40,198 nucleotides of DNA from Burkholderiaceae bacterium (lineage in GTDB: Bacteria; Pseudomonadota; Gammaproteobacteria; Burkholderiales; Burkholderiaceae), in assembly GCA_947449305.1 (NCBI GenBank), contig CANFRA010000011.1, positions 1 through 40,198 of the forward strand, given 5' to 3'. Below, in pieces: positions 31,716-40,198 of this stretch. Position 1 is the first letter of the stretch. Every line of letters starts with the position of its first letter. The position numbers and the translations under genes are program-made. Below the pieces are notes generated by a model that saw only the letters and a program-made list of their open reading frames with translations, was not told where the DNA came from and searched no databases.

Positions 31716-31743
31716 TTTCACAAACTTTTAGATTAGGTTGACC

Positions 31744-33630
31744 ATGTCCTATAAAGCACATCATGAACGCTCAATTGCCGATCCAGACGGATTTTGGGGT
31801 GAGCAAGCTAAGTTAATTCATTGGGAAAAACCATTCGATACTGTTCTCAATTACGACAATCCTCCATTTGCAAAATGGTTTGAGGGGGGTCTCACTAATC
31901 TTTGTTACAACTCAGTAGATCGTCACGCAAAAGAGCGGCCCAATCAAATTGCTCTCGTTGCTATTTCAACAGAAACTAATATCGAGAAGGCCTACACCTT
32001 TCAAGAGCTTTACGAAGAAGTCAATCGTATGGCTGCTATTTACAAAGCCAACGGGATTCAAAAGGGCGATCGGGTCTTGATTTATATGCCGATGATCGCG
32101 GAAGCTTGCTTTGCAATGCTCGCTTGTGCGCGGATTGGGGCGATTCACTCAGTCGTATTTGGTGGGTTTGCTTCACATAGTTTGGCATCTCGAATTGATG
32201 ATGCTAAGCCTAAGATGATTGTGACTGCAGAAGCAGGGATGCGCGGCGGCAAAGCGGTTCCATACAAACCACTTTTAGATGAAGCTATCACTTTGGCAAG
32301 TTATAAGCCTGAAAAAGTCTTACTCATCAATCGTGGCTTATTGGAGTTCACTAGCGTAGCTGGTAGAGATTTGGACTATGCCTCTGAGCGTGAGCAGCAT
32401 TTGAATGACATCGTGCCAGTGGAGTGGGTAGATGCAACCCATCCTTCATACATTCTTTATACCTCTGGCACTACGGGCAAACCTAAAGGTGTGCAACGCG
32501 ATACTGGCGGTTATGCGGTTGCCTTAATGTCTTCTATGAGTCATATCTTTTGTGGCAAGGCTGGTGAAACCATGTTCACCACCTCAGATATTGGATGGGT
32601 AGTGGGGCACAGTTACATTATCTATGGTCCTTTGCTCAATGGTATGGCAACGATCATGTATGAAGGTACACCACTGCGGCCCGATGCAGGGATTTGGTGG
32701 GAGTTGGTTGCTAAATACAAAGTGTCAGTGATGTTCTCTGCGCCAACTGCTGTTCGTGTTCTCAAAAAGCAGGATCCTGCTTTCTTAACGAAGCACGATC
32801 TCTCATCATTGCGGGCATTGTTCTTGGCAGGAGAGCCATTGGATGAGCCAACTGCAAGCTGGATTCATGATGCGATTAAAAAACCTATTGTAGATAACTA
32901 CTGGCAGACAGAAACCGGTTGGCCAATGCTTGCGATTCAGCGAGGCGTTGAAGTGATGCCGCATAAGTTTGGCTCACCAGGTGTGCCATCTTTTGGTTAC
33001 AACATGAAACTGCTTGACGATGCCACTACAGCAGAACTGGGTCCTGATCAGAAGGGAGTTATCGCCATTGAAGGCCCATTACCTCCAGGTTGTATGCAAA
33101 CGGTTTGGGGTGATGACAAACGCTTTGTGAGCACTTATTGGGAAACGATTCCAGGCAAGTTGATCTATTCAACTTTTGACTGGGGCATTAAAGATAAAGA
33201 TGGTTACTTCTTTATTTTAGGCCGCACTGATGATGTGATTAACGTTGCGGGACATCGCCTTGGCACTCGCGAGATCGAGGAAAGTATTTCGAGTCATCCC
33301 AATATCTCTGAAGTTGCCGTGGTCGGAATTGAAGACAAACTCAAAGGTCAAGCTGCGATTGCATTTGTCATTCCAAAAGATTCTTCCAAGGCTGAGAATC
33401 TGGAAAAAGAATGTATGAAGACGGTTGATAGCCAGTTGGGTGCTATTGCACGTCCTGGGCGTGTTTATGTTGTGTCGGCCCTGCCCAAGACTCGTTCTGG
33501 GAAGATTGTGCGCCGTGCTCTGCAGGCAGTGGCAGAAGGTCGTGATCCGGGCGATATCAGCACCATGGAAGACCAAACTGTTTTGGCTCAAATCAAGACC
33601 ATCATTGACCAAAGCGCTAAGGCCCAATAA
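31744..33630 (+). CDS. prpE: Propionyl-CoA synthetase (propionate-CoA ligase)
   Basis: AMP-binding motif YILYTSGTTGKPKGVQRDTGGYAVAL; DIGWVVGHSYIIYGPLLNGMATIMYEGTPLRPD; KTRSGKIVRRALQAVAEG. Confidence 0.9.
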   Translation: MSYKAHHERSIADPDGFWGEQAKLIHWEKPFDTVLNYDNPPFAKWFEGGLTNLCYNSVDRHAKERPNQIALVAISTETNIEKAYTFQELYEEVNRMAAIYKANGIQKGDRVLIYMPMIAEACFAMLACARIGAIHSVVFGGFASHSLASRIDDAKPKMIVTAEAGMRGGKAVPYKPLLDEAITLASYKPEKVLLINRGLLEFTSVAGRDLDYASEREQHLNDIVPVEWVDATHPSYILYTSGTTGKPKGVQRDTGGYAVALMSSMSHIFCGKAGETMFTTSDIGWVVGHSYIIYGPLLNGMATIMYEGTPLRPDAGIWWELVAKYKVSVMFSAPTAVRVLKKQDPAFLTKHDLSSLRALFLAGEPLDEPTASWIHDAIKKPIVDNYWQTETGWPMLAIQRGVEVMPHKFGSPGVPSFGYNMKLLDDATTAELGPDQKGVIAIEGPLPPGCMQTVWGDDKRFVSTYWETIPGKLIYSTFDWGIKDKDGYFFILGRTDDVINVAGHRLGTREIEESISSHPNISEVAVVGIEDKLKGQAAIAFVIPKDSSKAENLEKECMKTVDSQLGAIARPGRVYVVSALPKTRSGKIVRRALQAVAEGRDPGDISTMEDQTVLAQIKTIIDQSAKAQ

Positions 33631-33811
33631 CCCTCGAGGGGCCAATTGGGCGGGTATTCAAGGGTTTACGAGCAAAACTGGTATCATTGCAAGGTTCGAA
33701 ACTTATTAAATTACCCTAGCGCTTAAAGACACTCACCTCCCGCATACACAAGCCTCGGGTTGGTCTTTTTGGGGGTTTTGAGCGTCGGATGGAGCAGGGA
33801 CTGGAGATGGT

Positions 33812-35005
33812 TTGTCACCCTTGCTTCCTTCTTTTCCTCCCGCCGTGTTGGCCTTAGCCGACGGCACTCTATTTCCTGGATTTAGCATTGGCGCCCCCGG
33901 CGAAACCACAGGCGAAGTTGTTTTCAATACCGCATTAACCGGCTACCAAGAGATCATTACGGATCCGAGCTACTGCCGTCAGATTGTGACCCTTACTTAT
34001 CCTCATATCGGCAACGTTGGTATCAATGCACAAGATGCAGAGTCAAATCAGATTCATGCTGCTGGCCTAGTGATCAAGGATTTACCGAAGCGTGTTTCCA
34101 ATTTCCGCTCAGAAGGAAGCTTAGATAGCTACCTTACTAAAGCAGGTGTCCCTGGCATTGCTGGAATCGATACGCGTAAATTAACCCGTATCCTGCGCGA
34201 CAAGGGTGCTCAGTCTGGAGCTATCGTCGCTGGCAAATTGGGTGATGACTATGGGGCCTTAGGCAAAAAAGCGCTTGAGCTAGCAAAAGCCTTCCCCGGA
34301 ATGTCTGGCTTAGATTTGGCCAAAGTAGTGAGCACTAAAAAAGCTTACCCATGGCATGTCGCCGAATGGGAATTGCATGGCCCAGAAGGTAAACCTGCAT
34401 ACAAAACTCTGAATACCAGTAAGCCGACTAAAAAAGTTGTCGCCTATGACTTTGGTGTCAAACACAATATTTTGCGCATGCTCACGGAGCGTGCTTGCGA
34501 ATTGACGGTAGTACCAGCACAAACAAGTGCAGCAGAAGTGCTCGCTATGAATCCAGACGGCGTATTTTTCTCCAATGGTCCTGGCGACCCCCAGCCTTGT
34601 GATTACGCCATTGCTGCCGCCAAAGAAATTATTGCCAAGGGCGTACCTACTTTTGGCATCTGCTTAGGGCATCAAATTATGGGCTTAGCCGCAGGTGCCA
34701 AAACTCTCAAGATGAAGTTTGGTCACCATGGTGCTAACCATCCCGTTAAAGACTTAGATACTGGTCGAGTAGCGATTACTTCACAGAACCATGGCTTTGC
34801 AGTCGATGCAAATACTTTGCCTGACAATATTCGGGTTACACATGTTTCATTGTTTGATGGTTCACTGCAGGGACTGGCTTGGAAAGATAAGCCTGCATTC
34901 TGCTTCCAGGGTCACCCTGAAGCCTCGCCTGGACCTCATGACATTGCCTATTTATTTGATCATTTTGTGGAGCTCATGAATACTAGCAACAAGGGAGCCA
35001 AATAA
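33812..35005 (+). CDS. carA: Carbamoyl-phosphate synthase small subunit (glutamine amidotransferase)
   Basis: [74 protein letters not shown] start at 33812 (GGAG 5 nt upstream) or TTG 33821. Confidence 0.95.
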   Translation: MSPLLPSFPPAVLALADGTLFPGFSIGAPGETTGEVVFNTALTGYQEIITDPSYCRQIVTLTYPHIGNVGINAQDAESNQIHAAGLVIKDLPKRVSNFRSEGSLDSYLTKAGVPGIAGIDTRKLTRILRDKGAQSGAIVAGKLGDDYGALGKKALELAKAFPGMSGLDLAKVVSTKKAYPWHVAEWELHGPEGKPAYKTLNTSKPTKKVVAYDFGVKHNILRMLTERACELTVVPAQTSAAEVLAMNPDGVFFSNGPGDPQPCDYAIAAAKEIIAKGVPTFGICLGHQIMGLAAGAKTLKMKFGHHGANHPVKDLDTGRVAITSQNHGFAVDANTLPDNIRVTHVSLFDGSLQGLAWKDKPAFCFQGHPEASPGPHDIAYLFDHFVELMNTSNKGAK

Positions 35006-38000
35006 TGCCTAAGCGTAGCGACATTCAGAGCATCCTGATTATTGGCGCAGGTCCGATTGTGATTGGACAGGCCTGTGAGTTTGACTATTCCGGTGCGCAA
35101 GCTTGTAAAGCGTTGCGTGACGAAGGTTACAAAGTGATTTTGGTGAACAGCAATCCTGCAACCATCATGACTGACCCAGAGATGGCTGATGTGACTTACA
35201 TCGAGCCGATTACTTGGGAAGTCGTAGAGCGCATTATTGCTACTGAAAAGCCAGACGCAATTTTGCCAACCATGGGTGGACAAACTGCCTTGAATTGCGC
35301 ATTAGATTTACATCGCCACGGTGTATTGCAAAAGTACGGTTGTGAATTAATTGGTGCTTCACCAGAAGCCATTGACAAAGCTGAAGATCGTCAGAAATTT
35401 AAAGAGGCGATGACTAAGATTGGTCTTGGCTCTGCTAAATCCGGCATTGCCCATACGATGGAAGAGGCGCTGGAGGTCCAACAGCGCATTCAGCAAGAGG
35501 CTGATAGCTCTGGTTTCCCAGTAGTGATTCGTCCTTCATTCACCATGGGTGGTTCAGGCGGTGGTATTGCCTATAACCGTGAAGAATTTGAAGAGATTTG
35601 CAAACGTGGTCTTGACCTATCGCCGACCCGTGAACTGCTGATTGAAGAGTCACTCTTGGGCTGGAAAGAGTTTGAGATGGAAGTCGTGCGGGATCGCAAT
35701 GACAACTGCATCATTGTTTGCTCAATTGAAAACTTGGACCCAATGGGTGTGCACACTGGTGACTCGATCACCGTTGCACCTGCGCAAACGCTGACTGACA
35801 AAGAGTATCAAATCATGCGCAATGCATCGATTGCGGTTCTACGCGAAATCGGTGTTGACACTGGTGGATCAAACGTACAGTTCTCCATTAACCCAGAAGA
35901 TGGCCGTATGATCGTGATTGAGATGAACCCACGGGTATCGCGTTCATCTGCTCTGGCTTCTAAAGCAACGGGCTTTCCGATTGCCAAGATTGCCGCTAAG
36001 TTGGCTGTTGGCTACACCCTGGATGAGTTGAAGAACGATATTACTGGCGGGGCTACCCCAGCATCGTTTGAGCCATCAATTGATTACGTAGTGACCAAGA
36101 TTCCACGCTTTGCCTTTGAGAAATTCCCACAAGCAGATTCACGCCTGACAACCCAGATGAAATCAGTTGGTGAAGTGATGGCCATTGGCCGGACCTTCCA
36201 AGAGTCATTCCAGAAAGCCCTACGTGGCCTTGAGGTTGGTGTCGATGGCTTAGATGAATTCTCTACTGATCTTGATGACATCGTGAATGAAATCAATGAA
36301 CCAGGCCCAGATCGTATTTGGTATTTGGCTGATGCCTTCCGCATGGGGATGAGCTTGGATGAGGTCTATTCTGAAACCAAAATTGATCCTTGGTTCTTAG
36401 AGCAAATTGAAGAACTCATCGCTGTTGAAACCGAACTCAAGCAGCGGAAGATTGATAGTCTGACAGCAGCAGAGCTGCGGGCTGTGAAACAGAAAGGTTT
36501 TTCTGATCGTCGGTTAGCTAAATTATTAGGTGTCGATGCTACAACGGTACGCACAACACGTCATCGTTTAAAAGTACTGCCTGTTTATAAGCGCGTTGAC
36601 ACTTGCGCTGCTGAGTTCTCAACCAATACTGCCTATCTCTATTCCACTTACGAAGCAGAGCATGGCGAATGTGAATCCAATCCAACTGCCAAAGATAAGA
36701 TCATGGTATTGGGTGGCGGTCCTAACCGTATTGGTCAAGGTATCGAGTTCGACTATTGCTGCGTACATGCTGCTTTAGCAATGCGTGAAGATGGTTATGA
36801 AACCATTATGGTCAATTGCAATCCAGAAACCGTTTCAACTGACTACGACACCTCAGATCGTTTGTACTTTGAGCCACTGACGCTAGAAGACGTATTAGAA
36901 ATCGTTGCTATAGAGAAACCCAAAGGCGTGATTGTTCAGTACGGCGGTCAAACCCCTTTGAAACTTGCTTTAGATCTCGAGCGCAATGGGGTGCCCATTA
37001 TTGGTACCTCGCCAGACATGATTGATGCCGCAGAAGATCGTGAGCGCTTTCAGAAACTCTTGCAAGGCTTGGGTTTGCGTCAACCGCCAAACCGCACTGC
37101 GCGTACAGAAGAAGAAGCGCTGGTTCTGGCTGAAGAGATTGGCTACCCATTAGTAGTGCGTCCTTCTTATGTCTTAGGTGGCCGCGCCATGGAAATCGTT
37201 CATGATGGCCGTGACCTAGAGCGCTATATGCGCGAGGCTGTCAAGGTCTCTCACGATTCTCCAGTATTGCTAGATCGCTTCCTCAATGATGCAATTGAGT
37301 GTGATGTTGATTGCATCCGCGATGGCTCTAAGGTATTTATTGGTGGCGTGATGGAACATATCGAGCAGGCGGGTGTTCACTCGGGTGACTCAGCCTGTTC
37401 ATTGCCGCCATATTCTTTATCTGATGAGACTGTGGCAGAGATCAAGCGCCAAACTGCTGCAATGGCTGCAGGCTTAAATGTGATTGGCTTGATGAACGTG
37501 CAGTTTGCAATTCAGAATGTCGATGGCAAAGATGTCATCTATGTTCTTGAAGTCAATCCGCGCGCTTCACGCACCGTACCTTTTGTTTCCAAAGCAACGG
37601 GCCTGCAATTAGCGAAGATTGCCGCGCGCTGCATGGTTGGTCAAACACTAGAGCAGCAGGGCATTAAGGCTGAAGTGAAGCCGCCATACTTCTCGGTTAA
37701 AGAAGCGGTATTTCCATTTAATAAGTTCCCAGGAATTGATCCTATCCTTGGGCCAGAGATGCGCTCGACCGGTGAAGTCATGGGTGTAGGTAAGACCTTT
37801 GGCGAAGCGCTCTTTAAATCTCAATTAGGCGCTGGTATCAAGCTACCAAAAAGCGGAACTGTGCTGTTGACAGTCAAAGATAGCGATAAGCCTAAAGCGG
37901 TTGAAGTTGCTAAGCTTCTCCATCAACTTGGTTTCCCGATGGTTGCAACCAAAGGAACTGCTGCTGCAATCGAAGCTGCTGGTCTGCCAGTACGTCTTGT

Positions 38001-38268
38001 AAACAAAGTTAAAGATGGCCGTCCTCATATTGTGGATCTCATCAAAAATGGTGAAATTTCCCTCGTATTTACGACTGTGGATGAGACCCGCACTGCCATT
38101 GCTGACTCGAGATCGATCCGGACTTCAGCCCAGGCAAATGGCGTAACTTACTATACGACGATCAGCGCGGCCCGTGCAGTGATGGATGGTTTGCTGGCCT
38201 CTCAAAATGGGAGTAAAGAGTCTCTAGAGGTATATTCCTTACAGAATTTACATCAAATGCTCATTTAA
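35005..38268 (+). CDS. carB: Carbamoyl-phosphate synthase large subunit
   Basis: 1087 aa duplicated ATP-grasp protein: [69 protein letters not shown]; start codon overlaps the carA stop by 1 nt (TAATG). Confidence 0.97.
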   Translation: MPKRSDIQSILIIGAGPIVIGQACEFDYSGAQACKALRDEGYKVILVNSNPATIMTDPEMADVTYIEPITWEVVERIIATEKPDAILPTMGGQTALNCALDLHRHGVLQKYGCELIGASPEAIDKAEDRQKFKEAMTKIGLGSAKSGIAHTMEEALEVQQRIQQEADSSGFPVVIRPSFTMGGSGGGIAYNREEFEEICKRGLDLSPTRELLIEESLLGWKEFEMEVVRDRNDNCIIVCSIENLDPMGVHTGDSITVAPAQTLTDKEYQIMRNASIAVLREIGVDTGGSNVQFSINPEDGRMIVIEMNPRVSRSSALASKATGFPIAKIAAKLAVGYTLDELKNDITGGATPASFEPSIDYVVTKIPRFAFEKFPQADSRLTTQMKSVGEVMAIGRTFQESFQKALRGLEVGVDGLDEFSTDLDDIVNEINEPGPDRIWYLADAFRMGMSLDEVYSETKIDPWFLEQIEELIAVETELKQRKIDSLTAAELRAVKQKGFSDRRLAKLLGVDATTVRTTRHRLKVLPVYKRVDTCAAEFSTNTAYLYSTYEAEHGECESNPTAKDKIMVLGGGPNRIGQGIEFDYCCVHAALAMREDGYETIMVNCNPETVSTDYDTSDRLYFEPLTLEDVLEIVAIEKPKGVIVQYGGQTPLKLALDLERNGVPIIGTSPDMIDAAEDRERFQKLLQGLGLRQPPNRTARTEEEALVLAEEIGYPLVVRPSYVLGGRAMEIVHDGRDLERYMREAVKVSHDSPVLLDRFLNDAIECDVDCIRDGSKVFIGGVMEHIEQAGVHSGDSACSLPPYSLSDETVAEIKRQTAAMAAGLNVIGLMNVQFAIQNVDGKDVIYVLEVNPRASRTVPFVSKATGLQLAKIAARCMVGQTLEQQGIKAEVKPPYFSVKEAVFPFNKFPGIDPILGPEMRSTGEVMGVGKTFGEALFKSQLGAGIKLPKSGTVLLTVKDSDKPKAVEVAKLLHQLGFPMVATKGTAAAIEAAGLPVRLVNKVKDGRPHIVDLIKNGEISLVFTTVDETRTAIADSRSIRTSAQANGVTYYTTISAARAVMDGLLASQNGSKESLEVYSLQNLHQMLI

Positions 38269-38276
38269 ACTAAAAT
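38247..38276 (+). promoter_or_regulatory. Candidate sigma70-type promoter for greA
   Basis: TTTACA - 18 bp - TAAAAT, overlapping the carB stop region, about 50 nt upstream of the greA ATG. Confidence 0.4.
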
Positions 38277-38326
38277 CAACTTTTGTTCGCGCAATAGAGC
38301 GCAAGAATTTAAGTTAGGTTGGCAGT

Positions 38327-38803
38327 ATGAGCACAATTCCCATTACCAAACGCGGTGCAGAACTTCTCAAAGAGGAGCTGCACCGTCTGAAGCATATTGA
38401 GCGTCCAGCAGTCATCATCTCGATTTCTGAGGCGCGCGCCCAAGGCGATCTCTCTGAGAACGCCGAGTACGATGCCGCTAAAGAAAAGCAAGGTTTCATT
38501 GAAGGCCGTATTCAGGATCTTGAGAGCAAGTTATCTGCTGCGCAGATTATTGATCCAGCCACACTTGATGTTTCTGGGCGGATTGTCTTTGGCGCTACCG
38601 TTGATCTGGAAGATCTTGAAGATGGTACCAAGCTCACCTATCAGATCGTGGGTGACGATGAGGCTGATATTGCAGTAAGCAAAATCTCGATTAGTTCTCC
38701 GATTGCCCGTGCCCTGATTGGTAAGGAAGAGGGCGATGTTGTGGGTGTCCAGGCTCCCGGTGGTAAGCGCGAAGTTGAGATTCTGGCAGTGCGCTACATC
38801 TAA
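38327..38803 (+). CDS. greA: Transcription elongation factor GreA
   Basis: [66 protein letters not shown]. Confidence 0.97.
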   Translation: MSTIPITKRGAELLKEELHRLKHIERPAVIISISEARAQGDLSENAEYDAAKEKQGFIEGRIQDLESKLSAAQIIDPATLDVSGRIVFGATVDLEDLEDGTKLTYQIVGDDEADIAVSKISISSPIARALIGKEEGDVVGVQAPGGKREVEILAVRYI

Positions 38804-38825
38804 GAATTATTCCTAGAGACACTCA

Positions 38826-39338
38826 GTGCAGAACGCAATTGTTCCAAAACATGCTGGAGCGCAACGACTCTTTATCTTGATTGCCGGCCTATGGGTCGGT
38901 AGCATTCTGGCCGTTGGCTATCTGGTTGCTCCAGCAATCTTTAGCACTCTGACGGATCGTCAAGTTGCTGGCATGGTTGCTGGTAGCGTATTTAAGGCTG
39001 AAGCCTATCTCAGCATCATTATTTGCATTGCTCTTATGGTGCTAGCAAACTTACTCGTTACGCGTGGCTTGAGGCAGTACAAGATCATTCGCTTAATTTT
39101 GTTGGGAATGTTAGTTTGCGCAGCTGCAGCTTCATTTATCTTGATTCCCTGGCTCGATACTTTGCGGGATCAGGCCTTGCTAGAAGGCATGCCAGTCATG
39201 CTATCGCCATCTGCCGATTTATTCAGAAAACTCCATGGCGTTTCTAGCATCTTATTTTTGCTGCAGAGTGCGCTAGGCATCTATCTAGTGTGGCGCCTTA
39301 CAAAGCCAAACTCATCATCTTCTAACTTAGTTATCTAA
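38826..39338 (+). CDS. DUF4149 domain-containing membrane protein
   Basis: Four-TM small protein, LFILIAGLWVGSILAVGYLVAPAIFSTLTDRQVAGMVAGSVFKAEAYLSI; GTG start. Confidence 0.8.
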   Translation: MQNAIVPKHAGAQRLFILIAGLWVGSILAVGYLVAPAIFSTLTDRQVAGMVAGSVFKAEAYLSIIICIALMVLANLLVTRGLRQYKIIRLILLGMLVCAAAASFILIPWLDTLRDQALLEGMPVMLSPSADLFRKLHGVSSILFLLQSALGIYLVWRLTKPNSSSSNLVI

Positions 39339-39365
39339 CTGAGTTATCTAACCCAGGCAATAAAA

Positions 39366-39384
39366 AACGCCGACTAGCGGCGTT
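39366..39384 (-). terminator. Rho-independent terminator, chiefly for the leftward yhbY-like gene
   Basis: AACGCCG-ACTAG-CGGCGTT between the convergent DUF4149 gene and yhbY-like gene; the A-run on the left is a U-tract on the minus strand. Confidence 0.75.
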
Positions 39385-39404
39385 CTTCAAGCTCCTCAAG
39401 TCTG

Positions 39405-40031
39405 TTAAGACCCAAGTGATTTTTTCTTATTACTACTCATTCGAACCTTGCGTTTCTTGATGGGAGCAGGTGCGGCAGATGCTTTGCGATAGCCTGGTGA
39501 TGACCAACCAATCTTCGATTCAGCAGCTTCAGAGCGCAGTACCCGTTTCTTCGGAGTAGCAGATTTCACTGCTGCAGCACGTGCAAAGGGTGCTGCATTC
39601 GAAGCAGAGCGACGTTCAGATCTTTCTGAGCTACTAGTTCGGATACCGGATTTGGTTGGTGCGCGATTGGGTTGGCGTTTGGTGCGTGGCGCTTGTAATG
39701 ATTTCTTAGTTTGCTTAGAGGATCTACCCAGATTCGAGAATGCTTCATCGACCACATCTTTTGGTTTCCAGATCACCAGCAATTTACCAATATGTTGCAC
39801 TGGTGCAGCATCAAGTTTGTCGCAGAGCGCTTCATAAATAGCAATGCGTGCTTCACGATCATCACCAAATACACGCACCTTAATAAGTCCATGGTGGCTA
39901 ATGGCGAGCTTGGCTTCTTTGATCACAGCAGGCGTTAAGCCGCCAGCACCGATCATGACAACCGGACTTAAGTCATGGGCATCAGCTTTGAGGGATTTGC
40001 GTTGTGCGGGGGTGATAGTCATTGCAGTCAT
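39405..40031 (-). CDS. yhbY: YhbY family (CRM domain) RNA-binding protein with long basic C-terminal tail
   Basis: LTPAQRKSLKADAHDLSPVVMIGAGGLTPAVIKEAKLAISHHGLIKVRVFGDDREARIAIYEALCDKLDAAPVQHIGKLLVIWKPK-type CRM domain; Ser/Lys/Arg-rich tail of about 110 aa. Confidence 0.88.
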   Translation of the reverse strand: MTAMTITPAQRKSLKADAHDLSPVVMIGAGGLTPAVIKEAKLAISHHGLIKVRVFGDDREARIAIYEALCDKLDAAPVQHIGKLLVIWKPKDVVDEAFSNLGRSSKQTKKSLQAPRTKRQPNRAPTKSGIRTSSSERSERRSASNAAPFARAAAVKSATPKKRVLRSEAAESKIGWSSPGYRKASAAPAPIKKRKVRMSSNKKKSLGS

Positions 40032-40157
40032 GGGCTTGATGATAGAGCATTGAGCACTTAAAAAGCCTGTTTAGACTGGATTTGTCTCGTTTTGCATCGA
40101 TTCCTTTTGCTTTAGAGGACTAAAACTAGGAAAATGTAGGGCGAAAGTGGGTAAGTT

Positions 40158-40198
40158 GTGGCAAAGAATAAATTTAATAAAAGTTGGTTGCAGGATCA
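40158..40198 (+). CDS. rlmE: Partial CDS, likely 23S rRNA 2'-O-methyltransferase RlmE (FtsJ); runs off window
   Basis: GTG start, VAKNKFNKSWLQD matches the usual RlmE N-terminus and lies divergent from yhbY as is common; only 13 codons visible. Confidence 0.6.
   Translation, partial: MAKNKFNKSWLQD

Noticed and set aside
33217-33645. 142-aa minus-strand ORF over the prpE 3' end
   Set aside because: Antisense to conserved PrpE C-terminal domain; no family resemblance
33636-33645. CCCTCGAGGG palindrome after prpE as terminator
   Set aside because: No loop-compatible stem length and no following U-tract; likely chance
35005-38268. Internal repeat in carB
   Set aside because: The two similar halves are the known duplicated ATP-grasp architecture of carbamoyl-phosphate synthase
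1-40198. CRISPR arrays, insertion sequences, integrases, phage structural genes, toxin-antitoxin or retron-like loci
   Set aside because: No regularly spaced repeats, transposase/integrase motifs or reverse transcriptase motifs seen on either strand; nearly all sequence is explained by recognised families

Overview
This 40.2 kb window is almost entirely coding and looks like a core-genome segment of a beta-proteobacterium. Gene order, codon style and protein sequences suggest Burkholderiales, probably Polynucleobacter-like; that taxonomic call is inference from memory. Left to right: tRNA-Leu(GAG); the complete 14-gene complex I operon nuoABCDEFGHIJKLMN, followed by a NUDIX hydrolase and a DUF1178 gene; mmsA (-); an Old Yellow Enzyme-type oxidoreductase; an orphan Bug/TctC solute-binding protein; an amidase (-); a stand-alone SprT-like metalloprotease; a tartrate/D-malate dehydrogenase-type decarboxylase; a leftward run of RND adaptor, RND permease and dnaQ; rnhA and a SAM methyltransferase (both -); gloB and mltD (+); prpE; carAB; greA; a DUF4149 protein; a yhbY-family RNA-binding protein with a long basic tail (-); and the first 13 codons of what looks like rlmE at the right edge. 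I found no CRISPR array, transposon, integrase, prophage or obvious defence system, and no convincing undescribed system. The best second-look items are: an RND efflux pair lying between rnhA and dnaQ with start/stop overlaps into dnaQ; a carA leader with a hairpin and an overlapping 22-aa upstream ORF before a TTG start; two convergent gene pairs with 7-bp gaps whose hairpins lie in coding sequence; gloB and a methyltransferase divergent with start codons 6 bp apart; a stand-alone SprT-like protease; and the YhbY tail.
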